The position numbers were made by a program, and so were the translations under genes. Under the pieces are notes generated by a model. The model did not search any database. It was given only the letters and a program-made list of their open reading frames with translations, and was not told the origin of the DNA. From UBA7328 sp965247965 (lineage in GTDB: Bacteria; Bacteroidota; Bacteroidia; Chitinophagales; Saprospiraceae): a stretch of DNA of 64,000 nt. Shown piece after piece: positions 54,054 through 63,329 of the stretch (positions within the stretch are counted from its first letter, which is position 1; every line of letters starts with the position of its first letter). The stretch lies in assembly GCA_965247965.1 (NCBI GenBank), contig OZ252053.1, positions 4,712,001 through 4,776,000 on the forward strand. Direction: 5' to 3'.

Positions 54054-56192
54054 TTACGAACCGCCAAGGCTCCTCATGCCATATACCGGAAACTCAGTAA
54101 TCCGCAGTGTTGTGGAACCGTATGGTATCAATATGATATCACTAAAGGGAATTTCCTGATCTTGGGGAAACCATCCTTCTTTACCCCACCAGGACGGAAA
54201 TACCGGCATGCCATGCACCAATTTCCAATCTGGAAAGGGCACTCCTCTGGCTTTGATTCGGATAGGTGCATTTTCCAGATTCCAGGGATAGCGCCCATCC
54301 CATTCCAACTCCTCAAGGATGAAATTTTGTTCTAACTCCTTAAGATCTTCATAGAACAACGCATAATTCCATTTGCTTTTGGGACGCACTTCATCAAATT
54401 CCCTATAGTGGTCCCCACGGTCCTTTTTGCTTATTTCTTCTTCAATTCTGAGGGCATAAACCAAAGGTCCCCTTTCGATGGTCCTGGCAAAATCATACCA
54501 TTGCGAGACTTTAAGTGACATTGGTAGTTGAAGTTTAACCTGGTCTCCATCATTCCACGTACGATTTATTTTAGCTACGCCGGACTCAAACCGACCCTCC
54601 CATTTTGTACCGTTGATGGTGATAACCGCATTGTTGGTCCATGATGGAATTCGTAAATGAAAGGGAAATATACCGCTTTTGCTCAGTTTCACTGTAAAGT
54701 CGATCTCATCCCTAAATGGAAAACCAGTGGTTTCGGTGATTGTAGCAGAAATTCCCTCTCCGACAGTCAGACTGACCTCGCTGGGCCCATAAATAAGTGC
54801 GGCAACCCCTCCATCTGCCGTACTATGCCAGAGGTTTTGGATGAATTTTGGCCAGGACTGATGCATATTACAGGTACAACATGGATAACCGGTGAGTGTA
54901 CCAAACACGAAATCTGTACCCTGGTGACCCCATGTTTCATATACGCTGCGAACTTCATCAGTAGCCACTACCTGGTTGGCCGCCTGCATATACTGACGAG
55001 CTGTAAAATCATCGTTAGCCTGGGTAGGTAAGGCATTGTAAGCAATTTTTTCTAACAGATCGGCAAATTCCATATCTCCGCTTATCTGGAGCATATTTTC
55101 TAGCGAAAACATCTTTTCAGCTACCGAGCAGAATTCCACACCCCGCACCGGATCCTTGCCGTGTAAGGGCTCATCACCTCCATACATACCCTGGGGTTGA
55201 CCATGGTACTTTTGAATATCCTTCAAGGCCTTTTTGGTAGCTTCCATGTATTTGGGGTCCAGTTCCTGTTGAGAGTAAACCAGTGGCTGTTTAAGTCCCT
55301 GAGCGAAATTGACACAGTGAAAACTGCCCAATTGAGAGATGGTCAAGGCTTCGATCTCCTTTTGATCAAATGGATACCGTTTGATATCGTGGTAAAAAAA
55401 CGGAACCTCTATCTGGTTGTAGTTTTCCTCATTGAGGAAGACCTGGGTATAAGGGAATGTTTGTTCAGTTATTAATTTCCCCAATTCCAATAAATAGGCT
55501 TCCCCCGTGATATTGTATAACCAATAGATCACCTGCAGGTTGTCCCCTGCCCTTCTGTTTGCCCAGAGTGAAAGATAATCAATGGGCCGCTCGGGCAGTT
55601 CTATCAATTGATATCTGAAATAGTTATCCAATGTTTTGATCACCCGCTCATCCCCGGTGGCATTGTAGTATTGCTGCAGGATCTTGAGCATGACCATTTT
55701 GGGCCACCAATCCCTTCGGAGTGTCTTTTGCAGCCCCGGTTCGGGTTCGGGCTCTTTTTCAAAAGGGATGGGGCCAAGGTAGCCATCTTCCATTTGGTTG
55801 TTGATCGTCCATTCGATCCAGGGTTGGACTTTGTTTTTCAGTTCCTGATCATCCAGGATATAAGCCAAAGGAAGGAGTCCATCAATCCAGTAGGGACCGC
55901 GTTCCCAACCATCCCCATCGCCGCCAAGCCAACCGTTCCGGGGGCCGACTACCTCGGGGTAGATCTCATCCAGGTTGCCGGTCATGCCGGATCGCATGAG
56001 AACAAGTTGGTCGCGTAGCCAGGAAGTGGGTTTGATGGCCCCCAAGGGTAATTCGAGGTAGGGTCTTGCTTTTAGGGGTGCACGGTTTTGTAGGTAGTGG
56101 GCTTGATCACGGATTTGTGTTTGTTGAGATTCTTGCACTTCGGTGCAAGTACAAAGGAGGAAACAAAAAATGAGACAGAAGGATTTATTCAT
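54054..56192 (-). CDS. GH127-superfamily lipoprotein (divergent beta-L-arabinofuranosidase-like)
   Basis: Start at the ATG at 56192 (MNKSFCLIFCFLLCTC, lipobox LCTC); about 712 residues. Toroid-like body: GWLGGDGDGWERGPYWIDGLLPLAYIL, DGYLGPIPFEKEPEPEPG, RRDWWPKMVMLKILQQYYNATGDER. The metal/catalytic set of GH127 is present as Glu-x-Cys in GVEFCSVAE and Cys-Cys in GYPCCTCNMHQ. C-terminal beta-sandwich with RGPLVYALRIEEE. Less similar to the other two than they are to each other, so probably a different linkage or substrate. It lies 21 bp upstream of the frameshifted GH127 gene in the same direction. Confidence 0.82.
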   Translation of the reverse strand: MNKSFCLIFCFLLCTCTEVQESQQTQIRDQAHYLQNRAPLKARPYLELPLGAIKPTSWLRDQLVLMRSGMTGNLDEIYPEVVGPRNGWLGGDGDGWERGPYWIDGLLPLAYILDDQELKNKVQPWIEWTINNQMEDGYLGPIPFEKEPEPEPGLQKTLRRDWWPKMVMLKILQQYYNATGDERVIKTLDNYFRYQLIELPERPIDYLSLWANRRAGDNLQVIYWLYNITGEAYLLELGKLITEQTFPYTQVFLNEENYNQIEVPFFYHDIKRYPFDQKEIEALTISQLGSFHCVNFAQGLKQPLVYSQQELDPKYMEATKKALKDIQKYHGQPQGMYGGDEPLHGKDPVRGVEFCSVAEKMFSLENMLQISGDMEFADLLEKIAYNALPTQANDDFTARQYMQAANQVVATDEVRSVYETWGHQGTDFVFGTLTGYPCCTCNMHQSWPKFIQNLWHSTADGGVAALIYGPSEVSLTVGEGISATITETTGFPFRDEIDFTVKLSKSGIFPFHLRIPSWTNNAVITINGTKWEGRFESGVAKINRTWNDGDQVKLQLPMSLKVSQWYDFARTIERGPLVYALRIEEEISKKDRGDHYREFDEVRPKSKWNYALFYEDLKELEQNFILEELEWDGRYPWNLENAPIRIKARGVPFPDWKLVHGMPVFPSWWGKEGWFPQDQEIPFSDIILIPYGSTTLRITEFPVYGMRSLGGS

Positions 56193-56267
56193 TGCTGAGG
56201 ATATTAAAAAATGGAGGTTAAGCACATTGTTTGCAATATTTAGCTTCAATGTACATTCAATGTAAAC

Positions 56268-56335
56268 GGACTGCAGAGCAGTCCAAGTTTGTTAGCGCCA
56301 ATGTCAATCAAGATGAGATGACTGCAGCGCAGTCC
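56268..56335. repeat. RAYT-associated palindromes, downstream side
   Basis: GGACTGCAGAGCAGTCC (56268-56284), followed by AAGTTTGTTAG, and GACTGCAGCGCAGTC (56320-56334). They lie just after the RAYT stop codon. The first recurs exactly at 56947-56963 with the same tail. Confidence 0.75.
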
Positions 56336-56346
56336 GACCTAAACAT

Positions 56347-56808
56347 TCATTCAAAAAAATCAAAAACATATTCCTCTTTGAACTCAATCTCATATGACCT
56401 CAGGAAATTCAAATATTCTTCACGAAATGTCTTTTTTCTATGATGTTCTTCTTGGATAAGGATATATTTAATGATGTCATCCTTCTCCCTAAACCCTTGA
56501 GAAAAGACACCATATTCTTTTTGCCACTCAAACTTATATGGACACAATTTCTTTTCCTTAATCAAATCACTTGAAGATTTTTTAATTTCTCGTACGAGGT
56601 CCGCAACTAATTCGTGTCCTTTGTAATCAAAAAACAGATGCACATGGTCTGTGACCCCATTCACCGCCAGAGAATAGTGTCCCTTTTCGTTAATTATGGC
56701 GGCCATGTATGCGAATAATCGATGTCGCCACTGTTTTTGTAATAAGGCATCTCTGTTCTTAACCGCAAAAATGACATGCAGATACATTTTGCGATAGGTG
56801 TTCGCCAT
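56347..56808 (-). CDS. REP-associated tyrosine transposase (RAYT, IS200/Y1-like)
   Basis: About 153 residues from the ATG at 56808 (MANTYRKMYLHVIFAVKNRDALL). HUH motif HVHLFFDY and the catalytic Tyr region IIKYILIQEEHHRKKTFREEY, with the QEEHH pattern common in Bacteroidota Y1 proteins. Single-copy in the window, no terminal element ends of IS200 type; instead it is surrounded by small palindromes (two downstream, four upstream), the hallmark of a domesticated RAYT acting on REP units. Confidence 0.85.
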   Translation of the reverse strand: MANTYRKMYLHVIFAVKNRDALLQKQWRHRLFAYMAAIINEKGHYSLAVNGVTDHVHLFFDYKGHELVADLVREIKKSSSDLIKEKKLCPYKFEWQKEYGVFSQGFREKDDIIKYILIQEEHHRKKTFREEYLNFLRSYEIEFKEEYVFDFFE

Positions 56809-56846
56809 ATTCTCTTGGTTTATTCTGTTCAAATAGCCGTTAACTG

Positions 56847-57015
56847 CGACCGCCCTGAGGTCGTATTTATGTTTTATGTGTCGTGTGCTAACAAATTGCG
56901 ACCACTCTGTGGTCGTGTTTCGTTATATGTGCCTTGTGTTGTAAGCGGACTGCAGAGCAGTCCAAGTTTGTTAGTATCAATGACCATTCAAAATAACCAG
57001 ACCGCATCGCGGTCT
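56847..57015. repeat. RAYT-associated palindromes, upstream side
   Basis: CGACC-7-GGTCG (56847-56863), CGACCACTCTGTGGTCG (56899-56915), GGACTGCAGAGCAGTCC (56947-56963) and AGACCGCATCGCGGTCT (56999-57015). Four hairpins in 170 bp beside the RAYT gene. A CCTTCGACTCACTACG-type dispersed repeat follows at about 57020-57055. Confidence 0.72.
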
Positions 57016-57108
57016 AACATCCTTCGACTCACTACGTTCACTCAGGATGACAAATTCGACTCTCCCGACGATCTATGTCAACGATTTTTGAAGGTAAATT
57101 TATTTTAG

Positions 57109-58542
57109 TCATTTGAATCGAAAGTCGAGTTTAAAGTCAAATAGCCAGGGTATTTTGGGATTAATTCCCTCCTGTTCCAGGATGCGAGGTAAGTTTCGGT
57201 AATGTTTTTCGATATCAAGGTTTAGATAATCCCGATAGTAGGTGACAATGATGGTGTCGTCCTTGACTCTGAGATCGCCTTCCATATTGGTGAGGATTTG
57301 GGTAGCTGTATGATTAGCTGTCCATTGTTTGTAAGGATCAGGGAGTTTGTTTTTCAATTGATGTGTAGCTGCTTGTGCCATAAGAGCAAGACTTTGTTTG
57401 CCATACCGGATGTTGAGATTAAAGGTAGAGGCACGATTCCAACCCATATCTCCTTCAAAATTGAAAAACTCCTCAATAGTCCAACGTTTGGGATAGTTTT
57501 GAGTGAGTAATTGGACTACGTTATTATCCACAGTGGACAAGAAAGCTTTGTAGGAGTAACGTTGGGGTATTTCTCCTGTTCGTTGTACAATAAGTTTAAA
57601 AGGATGTGGACATGCTTTCAATTTATAATCAGTTTGCCCAATGGCATATCCTGCCCAGAGGTGCTTATAGTCCAATGAATTAAAACATTCAACAACACTT
57701 TTGGTATTAGGGACTGCCAAGAGAAGATCCATTTCGGTATTGTCAACAATGTGGTTTAATATATCGACCGTAAAATGTTCTTTATCGGCCATTATCAATG
57801 CTTTTTCAACTCCTGATTGTTTCAATAAGTCTAACAATTGTAAGGTGGCCTTTGAGCATGATTTGCCACTTGATCCAATGGTAAAAACCAATGGCTGTCC
57901 AGTTAATGCATCGTTGCAAAAGAAGGTCTGTAACATTTTATGGGCAGGCTCTGAAGGTCTTTTTTTCTTCTTGGGCATAATGCGCTGCGTGGACGATCGA
58001 ATACGATGTGGATCGATAGCAAGTATATTTTGTGGATCATAATGTCCTTGGAGATTTCTGAGCTGCCTTAATGTCACTTGAAGGGATTCATATTCGGCCA
58101 CCGTATGGCGGTCGAGTACCTCATGAATGGTTTCGTCAGTAACCAAAAAGGACAATCCATTTGCCAGGGCAAAACCTTGATTGCACAAAGCATTTCTTTT
58201 CCTGACTCTGTTTTGACAAATTGCTGCTTCATTGACCAATTGTAGGCCAATACGTGCAGAAAGGTTATGATCTTCGGACTTATTGAAAAGTCCACAGAGC
58301 AAGTCCCAGGCTCCAAGTCGTAGATATTCCGGTATCAATAACCAGAGACCCAAATGAGTGCCCGATACCTTTCGAGCTAACATTTCTCGTATGAACCGTT
58401 CATTGTTCTGTTCGGTAACCACGATCTTCTTTTTTACCCTCTTGGTCTGCTGGGCAGTAACAGGTATTGGCTTTTGACTATCAGGATTTAGCTTATGGAG
58501 TTTTTTTTTGAAGACCATATTCCTGAATAGTCCGTTCCACAC
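57109..58542 (-). CDS. IS transposase, catalytic part (downstream frame)
   Basis: The region genuinely used begins near the A9 run at 58501-58509; the codons before it overlap the upstream frame. About 465 residues. Candidate DDE residues: Asp in ILAIDPHRIRS, Asp in ALIMADKEHFTVD, Glu in RWTIEEFFNFEGDMGW. A one-base slip on the A9 run (caa aaa aaa) would fuse it to the helix-turn-helix frame. I cannot place it in an IS family with confidence. Confidence 0.75.
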   Translation of the reverse strand: MWNGLFRNMVFKKKLHKLNPDSQKPIPVTAQQTKRVKKKIVVTEQNNERFIREMLARKVSGTHLGLWLLIPEYLRLGAWDLLCGLFNKSEDHNLSARIGLQLVNEAAICQNRVRKRNALCNQGFALANGLSFLVTDETIHEVLDRHTVAEYESLQVTLRQLRNLQGHYDPQNILAIDPHRIRSSTQRIMPKKKKRPSEPAHKMLQTFFCNDALTGQPLVFTIGSSGKSCSKATLQLLDLLKQSGVEKALIMADKEHFTVDILNHIVDNTEMDLLLAVPNTKSVVECFNSLDYKHLWAGYAIGQTDYKLKACPHPFKLIVQRTGEIPQRYSYKAFLSTVDNNVVQLLTQNYPKRWTIEEFFNFEGDMGWNRASTFNLNIRYGKQSLALMAQAATHQLKNKLPDPYKQWTANHTATQILTNMEGDLRVKDDTIIVTYYRDYLNLDIEKHYRNLPRILEQEGINPKIPWLFDFKLDFRFK

Positions 58543-58903
58543 TACGTTTACTGATTTTGATCCCCTGTTGGTTAAGCTTTTGGGCGATCACATCACTATT
58601 GGCTCGCGGATCGAGAAAACGATGTCTGATTATCTGGTGAATGACCCGGTCAGAACGGACAGTATTTTTCTTTGGGCCTCTTTTCTGATTGATCAGAGCT
58701 TCCATTCCGTCTTCCTTGAACTTGTTCAACAATTGGTAATACCGTTGTTCTGTATAACCATACTTTTTGATGCTTTTTTTTACACCTTGACCGAAGGCTC
58801 CCTCTACGATCATCAAAAATTTTAGGGAAGCAGAATCATCGGATTTAATATTGAGTTTTTCGAGGTTTAGATCGGGAAGTTTCTGATGTTTATTCTTTGC
58901 CAT
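58493..58903 (-). CDS. IS transposase, helix-turn-helix part (upstream frame)
   Basis: 136 residues: KFLMIVEGAFGQGVKKSIKKYGYTEQRYYQLLNKFKEDG and DVIAQKLNQQGIKISKRSVERTIQEYGL are two helix-turn-helix units typical of transposase N-termini. It stops just after the A9 run at 58501-58509 and overlaps the catalytic frame by 50 bp. Slippage that drops one A would yield a single ORFAB protein. Alternatively a plain frameshift has disabled the element. Confidence 0.75.
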   Translation of the reverse strand: MAKNKHQKLPDLNLEKLNIKSDDSASLKFLMIVEGAFGQGVKKSIKKYGYTEQRYYQLLNKFKEDGMEALINQKRGPKKNTVRSDRVIHQIIRHRFLDPRANSDVIAQKLNQQGIKISKRSVERTIQEYGLQKKTP

Positions 58904-59197
58904 AAGTACTAAAATTAAATATGGCGTAAAATAATAATATGAGGTGTATTTACAAAGCGAACTCGTAGCTAATTTGCCCTATTCCAGAATAGAAGCTTAT
59001 TAAATGGCAAATTAACAAACAGTTAACCGCCATATATTATTTTAGTATTTAAATTGTTATCTTAGCAGTGTCAGTAATCAGCGGACTGAGAATATTAAAA
59101 TAATTGGATAGTAGAAAATCGTTGACGATCTATGTCGGGATCACTGCTCCCTTCGCCATTGCTACGGAAGGCACGCAGGATGACAATTTTCCTCATG

Positions 59198-61237
59198 TCA
59201 ATTCGCTGTTAACCATACGGACATTTCTCCCATATCGCGGTGCGCCCAGGAGTAGTAAGGAATTGCCTTCAAATTCCTGCCGCCAGAAGCAGCTGAAGAT
59301 TTACCTTTGATCGTACCCAATCCGCCAAATAATCCGGAATCAAATGAATATGTGAAGTCATCATCTTTTGATAAGGTCAAATTCAAAACACCTTCTGCGT
59401 TGTCGGCCTCTTCTGCGCAATAGACCAGGGGTCCTCGTTCGAGTGCCATTTTCCCCTTGTTGGCTTCTACCAATTCGTGACTGACGACCTTTCTGACCCG
59501 CATGTCAAAAGATATCTCGATTTGATCACCGGCCTGCCATCCGTCATTTGAGACGCTGACGTATCCGTTTTCGTTTGCGGCATCAATGGCCTCGCCGTTC
59601 ACGGATACCTGAATATCTGTGCTCTGCTCAGATATGTATGTGTAAAGATCTCCTGGCATGACTTCATTTTGCGTCCATCCCGGCACCCTCAACTTAAAGT
59701 TTGCGGGAATGCTCTCTTCATTTTCGATAGTAAGTTGCACTTGTCCATCCCAGGGGTAGTTGGTATTTACAGAAAATTGAAGAGTTTCATCCTCTATTGG
59801 GACTTCTGTCTGGTTACCGATGTTGAGGTTGACATATACATCTTTCCCCTTGGTAGAATAGATGTAGCCGGGAAGAGATGGAAGAATACGCACTACATTT
59901 ACCGGACAGCAACTGCAATCAAACCACGGTGACCTGCCACAAACTCCCTGATTGAATTTCGCGACTCCATCCGTTTCCAGCGGATTTGGATAAAAGAAGG
60001 TATTGCCTTCAAAGGACACTCCTGCCAGAAAGCCATTGTAAAGTGTCCTTTCAAATACATCCATATATTTTGATTCACCGGTTTTCAAAAACATGCGGTG
60101 ATTCCAAAGCATGAGTGCAATCGCAGCACATGTTTCGGTATAGGCAGTGGCATTGGGAAGTTCGTAGTTAGGACCAAAACCTTCGTGTTGCGGTTCGGCG
60201 CCGATTCCTCCGGTAAGATATATTTTTTGATGCACTATATTCTTCCAGATTTTGTCCAGTGCCTCGTCATACGCAGTTTCGCCTGTCAATGCGGCCACAT
60301 CAGTCGCACCAGAATAGAAATATCCCGCCCTGACCGCATGACCTACCGCTTCGTCTTGTTCCCAAAGGCGCTTGTGATCCTGCATGTAGGGGCCAGTATG
60401 CCTGTCCAAATTCTGTTGAAGTTGTGGTGATTCAACTTTCTGAGCGAGCAGGTCATGGCCTTCGGCATTGCCTCTCTGATCGACAAAAAACTTGGCCAGT
60501 GTGAGGTATCGTTCTTCGCCTGTGATTCTATACAATTTGACAAGTCCAATTTCTATTTCCTGATGTCCGGGCACCCCCATATTTTTTCCTTCACCGAAAA
60601 CATCGTCAATTAAATCGGCATTTTTTATAGCCACATCCAGCAGACTGCGTTTGCCGGTGGCCTGGAAATGAGCGACAGCGGCTTCGTACATATGTCCGAC
60701 ATTATATAGTTCATGATGAATTTTAAGGTTGGTCCATCTTTTTTCACCTGCCCCGTCATCTGCTTTGGCCGGATTGATTGTGCGGTTGGTATACAGATAT
60801 CCGTCATCTTCTTGGGCAGCCGCGATTTTAGCGATAAGGTCATCTAGGAAGGCATCCAGTTCCGGATCCTCGTGTACCTGGAGGGAGTAGCTGGCACCCT
60901 CAATGACTTTAAATACATCGGAGTCATTGAAGAAAATACCTTCGAATTCACCCTCTTCCAACCCACCGGCAATAGCAAAATTGCGTAGCCTTCCGGTTTC
61001 TTCGCATTTCTGAAAGTTGTAGGGTATCGTGACTTTTCGGTTGGTTTCCAAACGAGGTGCCCAAAAATTATCATTGATATTCACTGCGGTAAAGACAACG
61101 GGCTTGATGGGGTAGTCCAGGGTAGTTGATGCCTGATCACCAGACCGGTCTTTTTGCGTATCGGGCTGGCAAGCGCACAATATAAATGCTGTAAGACATA
61201 GAATTTTTGTGTAGTAGAATAGCTTAGTAGAGAACAT
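59198..61237 (-). CDS. GH127-family (beta-L-arabinofuranosidase-like) lipoprotein, intact
   Basis: A 679-residue lipoprotein (FILCACQPD lipobox). Alpha/alpha toroid about 60-420: FWAPRLETNRKVTIPYNFQKCEETGR, DVFKVIEGASYSLQ, QEDDGYLYTNRTINP, HELYNVGHMYEAAVAHFQATG, HAVRAGYFYSGATDVAALTG. The GH127 Glu-Cys3 zinc/catalytic site is complete: TETCAAIAL and DCSCCPVNVVR. C-terminal beta-domains with ERGPLVYCAEEADN. Known members remove beta-L-arabinofuranose from plant glycans; others act on related sugars. Same length as the frameshifted copy at 51976-54032, of which it is a paralogue. Confidence 0.9.
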   Translation of the reverse strand: MFSTKLFYYTKILCLTAFILCACQPDTQKDRSGDQASTTLDYPIKPVVFTAVNINDNFWAPRLETNRKVTIPYNFQKCEETGRLRNFAIAGGLEEGEFEGIFFNDSDVFKVIEGASYSLQVHEDPELDAFLDDLIAKIAAAQEDDGYLYTNRTINPAKADDGAGEKRWTNLKIHHELYNVGHMYEAAVAHFQATGKRSLLDVAIKNADLIDDVFGEGKNMGVPGHQEIEIGLVKLYRITGEERYLTLAKFFVDQRGNAEGHDLLAQKVESPQLQQNLDRHTGPYMQDHKRLWEQDEAVGHAVRAGYFYSGATDVAALTGETAYDEALDKIWKNIVHQKIYLTGGIGAEPQHEGFGPNYELPNATAYTETCAAIALMLWNHRMFLKTGESKYMDVFERTLYNGFLAGVSFEGNTFFYPNPLETDGVAKFNQGVCGRSPWFDCSCCPVNVVRILPSLPGYIYSTKGKDVYVNLNIGNQTEVPIEDETLQFSVNTNYPWDGQVQLTIENEESIPANFKLRVPGWTQNEVMPGDLYTYISEQSTDIQVSVNGEAIDAANENGYVSVSNDGWQAGDQIEISFDMRVRKVVSHELVEANKGKMALERGPLVYCAEEADNAEGVLNLTLSKDDDFTYSFDSGLFGGLGTIKGKSSAASGGRNLKAIPYYSWAHRDMGEMSVWLTAN

Positions 61238-62352
61238 AGAATATGATATTTATGAAATTAATTTTTATGGTATTTCGATATTAGACAGGCTCCGAGTGGC
61301 GTAAAAATATAAATATATCAATGAGTAATGAAAGAATTATTTCTTGCATAAGGAATTTGCATCATCCATCATAAGTGGTTATTGGCTCCGAATCGCATGA
61401 GTAAAATAAACTTGAATACTGGAGGCTTGTCAAGTGTCTTGGCTCACATCAATCTAGAGAACTTTTTCTTGGGCAATTCTGGCTCCAGAGGAGCTAAAAT
61501 ACAGCGTGCTGCGGTACACGGTATGGGTAATTTTAAGACCGTCACAGTCATTGCAGCTCTAGAGGAGCGAAACCTGACCCCAGGGGGAAGGTTTCATATT
61601 GTTTGCGATTGATTTCATTGATGGCAAACCGACCATTCAATCATAGAAATACGTTATTTACATGATGTGATAGATCCGAAATTTGAATAGCTCATCCCGG
61701 AAATTTAAGGTGTCGGTGCTAAGCACCTTAAAATCAATGCGGTGATCAAAAATACTACCAAGAGGGACGGCGCTAACGCGCCTTCATTTCACGAAGTGAT
61801 AATGGAAAGGGTGAATGGAATGGCATCTCTCGCTCATTGCTTGATTCATTTCGCAAAGAGGGCAATAGCCCTTTTGCTGAATTCACAACTTTTTTTTGAG
61901 TCTTCATTGCGAAGGTCTCATATCTTCATCGCGAATTATTCGGATACATCAAGAAAGCGCAGAGCGCTGACTCCCTTGGTAGAAAAATCGCAAACCAACA
62001 CAAAATAAAGGCGCGTAGCGTCGACACCATTGAACCGACCATTCAATCATAGAAATACGTTATTTACATGTTGTGATAAATGCGAAATTTGAATAGCTCA
62101 TCCCGAAAATTTAGGGTGTCGGTGCTAAGCACCTCAAAATCGGGACGGATCGTCAAATTCTACCAAGGGGATCGACGCTAATGCGCCTCACGTCACTTGA
62201 TTAGCTAAGGAGCTGTTCTGTACGAAGGTTCGTCTTTTCATTGGTGGTTAATTTTTATCTCCTTTACGCTATAAATATTGCCTGCGCTCTGCGCCTGCCT
62301 GTGACAAAATCGACGCTTTATTTTTTGAATGTTACCTAACGATTTTTTTTCC
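61238..62352. repeat. 1.1-kb gene-free spacer built of REP-like repeats
   Basis: No convincing gene. Contents: GGCTCCAGAGGAGC (about 61481), the 26-bp palindrome copy (61499-61524), GCTCTAGAGGAGC (about 61556), and a direct repeat of about 108 bp (61627-61733 and 62033-62141, starting ACCGACCATTCAATCATAG), each copy ending in GGTGCTAAGCACC. After each copy comes a CTACCAAG...CGCTAA(C/T)GCGCC unit (about 61757 and 62160), and an inverted one near 61955-61985. It looks like a tandemly duplicated REP block. Confidence 0.65.
61499..61524. repeat. Second copy of the 26-bp palindrome
   Basis: Begins ATACAGCG and ends CACGGTAT; differs from the copy at 29295-29320 at three of 26 positions. Here it lies in non-coding REP-rich DNA rather than in a gene. 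Confidence 0.6.
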
Positions 62353-63258
62353 TTATGCTCTATTCATCATCGTCGGAGGCAGCTCTTGTTTCAGGTAATT
62401 CATAGCCATCATTGCATATTCCAAGGGGTTTGCTTTGGCCGGATCTTGCTCCGCCTCTACCACCAGCCATCCTTCGTAGCCGACTTCCTCCAACATGCCA
62501 AATATGGAAGGAAAATCTATGCATCCTTCCGGATCTCCAGGTACGGTAAAAACTCCGGCGACTACAGCTTCCATGAAGTTCATCCTTTCGTCTCTCACCC
62601 GGGACAGCACTTTGGGACGCACATCCTTCAGGTGCACATGAGCTACCCGATCTTTAAATCTTTTAAGTGCAGCCAGGGGATCTTCACCGGCAAAGGTGAA
62701 GTGGCCGCAATCATAATTAAGATATACATACTCAGGAGCCGTACTTTCAAGGAGCCGGTCGGTTTCGGCCATCGATTGTACCCCGGTTCCCATATGGTGA
62801 TGATAAGCCAGCTTGATTCCGCGATCGCTGGCAATGTTCCCCAGTTCGTTAAGGCCATTTGTAACTTTTTGCCACTGGTCTTCGGTAAAAATAACTTTCT
62901 CCTCCAGAACCGGGACGCCCTTTTGATGATTAGCATTCCCAAACTCCGCTCCATTAACCACTTTAGCTCCTACGGCCTCCAAAAAATTGAGGTGATTTTC
63001 GAATTCGTCACGTACCTCTACAAAGGGTTTGGTGGTCAAATAAAAAGTAAACCACTTATTGCAAACTTGAAGATTCCTAAGTCTGAGTGCCTTTCCCAGT
63101 TGGGCAACATCAGTAGGGAACTTGTTGCCCACCTCACACCCCTGGTATCCCGCCAGTGCCATCTCGCTTACGCATTGCTCGAAAGTGATTTCGCCCCCAA
63201 GCTCGGGAACGTCGTCGTTGGTCCATCCTATGGGCGCTATTCCTAATTTAACTGGCAT
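62353..63258 (-). CDS. iolE: IolE-like TIM-barrel, copy 2
   Basis: 301 residues, same length as copy 1 (5955) with all IolE landmarks (GIAPIGWTNDD, LAYHHHMGTG, YVYLNYDCGHF, HVHLKDV, VVEAEQDP). Differences from copy 1 cluster in three stretches (about residues 49-60, 80-145 and 215-260), while the N-terminus and the middle are identical. Downstream neighbours differ: copy 2 is followed by the repeat spacer, not the MFS gene. Retained open frame suggests both copies are functional. Confidence 0.78.
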   Translation of the reverse strand: MPVKLGIAPIGWTNDDVPELGGEITFEQCVSEMALAGYQGCEVGNKFPTDVAQLGKALRLRNLQVCNKWFTFYLTTKPFVEVRDEFENHLNFLEAVGAKVVNGAEFGNANHQKGVPVLEEKVIFTEDQWQKVTNGLNELGNIASDRGIKLAYHHHMGTGVQSMAETDRLLESTAPEYVYLNYDCGHFTFAGEDPLAALKRFKDRVAHVHLKDVRPKVLSRVRDERMNFMEAVVAGVFTVPGDPEGCIDFPSIFGMLEEVGYEGWLVVEAEQDPAKANPLEYAMMAMNYLKQELPPTMMNRA

Positions 63259-63329
63259 AATCTGATCGTATTAAGTATTAGGGATACATTGCATAATTTG
63301 TAGTACTTCATCGACTTCAAATCCTTCGG

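Larger units (their letters stand above)
57078..59125 (-). mobile_element. Insertion sequence, 2048 bp, family unassigned
   Basis: Terminal inverted repeats start TCAACGATTTT at both ends. A 9-bp duplication CGATCTATG flanks it (57069-57077, 59126-59134). It encodes a two-frame transposase. The uninterrupted target is a hairpin, TCCCGAC-GATCTAT-GTCGGGA. The element separates two halves of a dispersed repeat (CTCAGGATGACAA on the left, GCAGGATGACAA on the right). Confidence 0.83.

Noticed and set aside
3626..62190. CRISPR arrays among the many repeats
   Set aside because: No regularly spaced direct repeats with unique spacers of 25-40 bases and no cas genes; the repeats are palindromes, heptamers or one two-copy direct repeat.
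62329..63246. Long plus-strand ORF (305 codons) over iolE copy 2
   Set aside because: Antisense shadow of the iolE-like gene; the matching frame over copy 1 is broken, and the minus-strand product has all family motifs.
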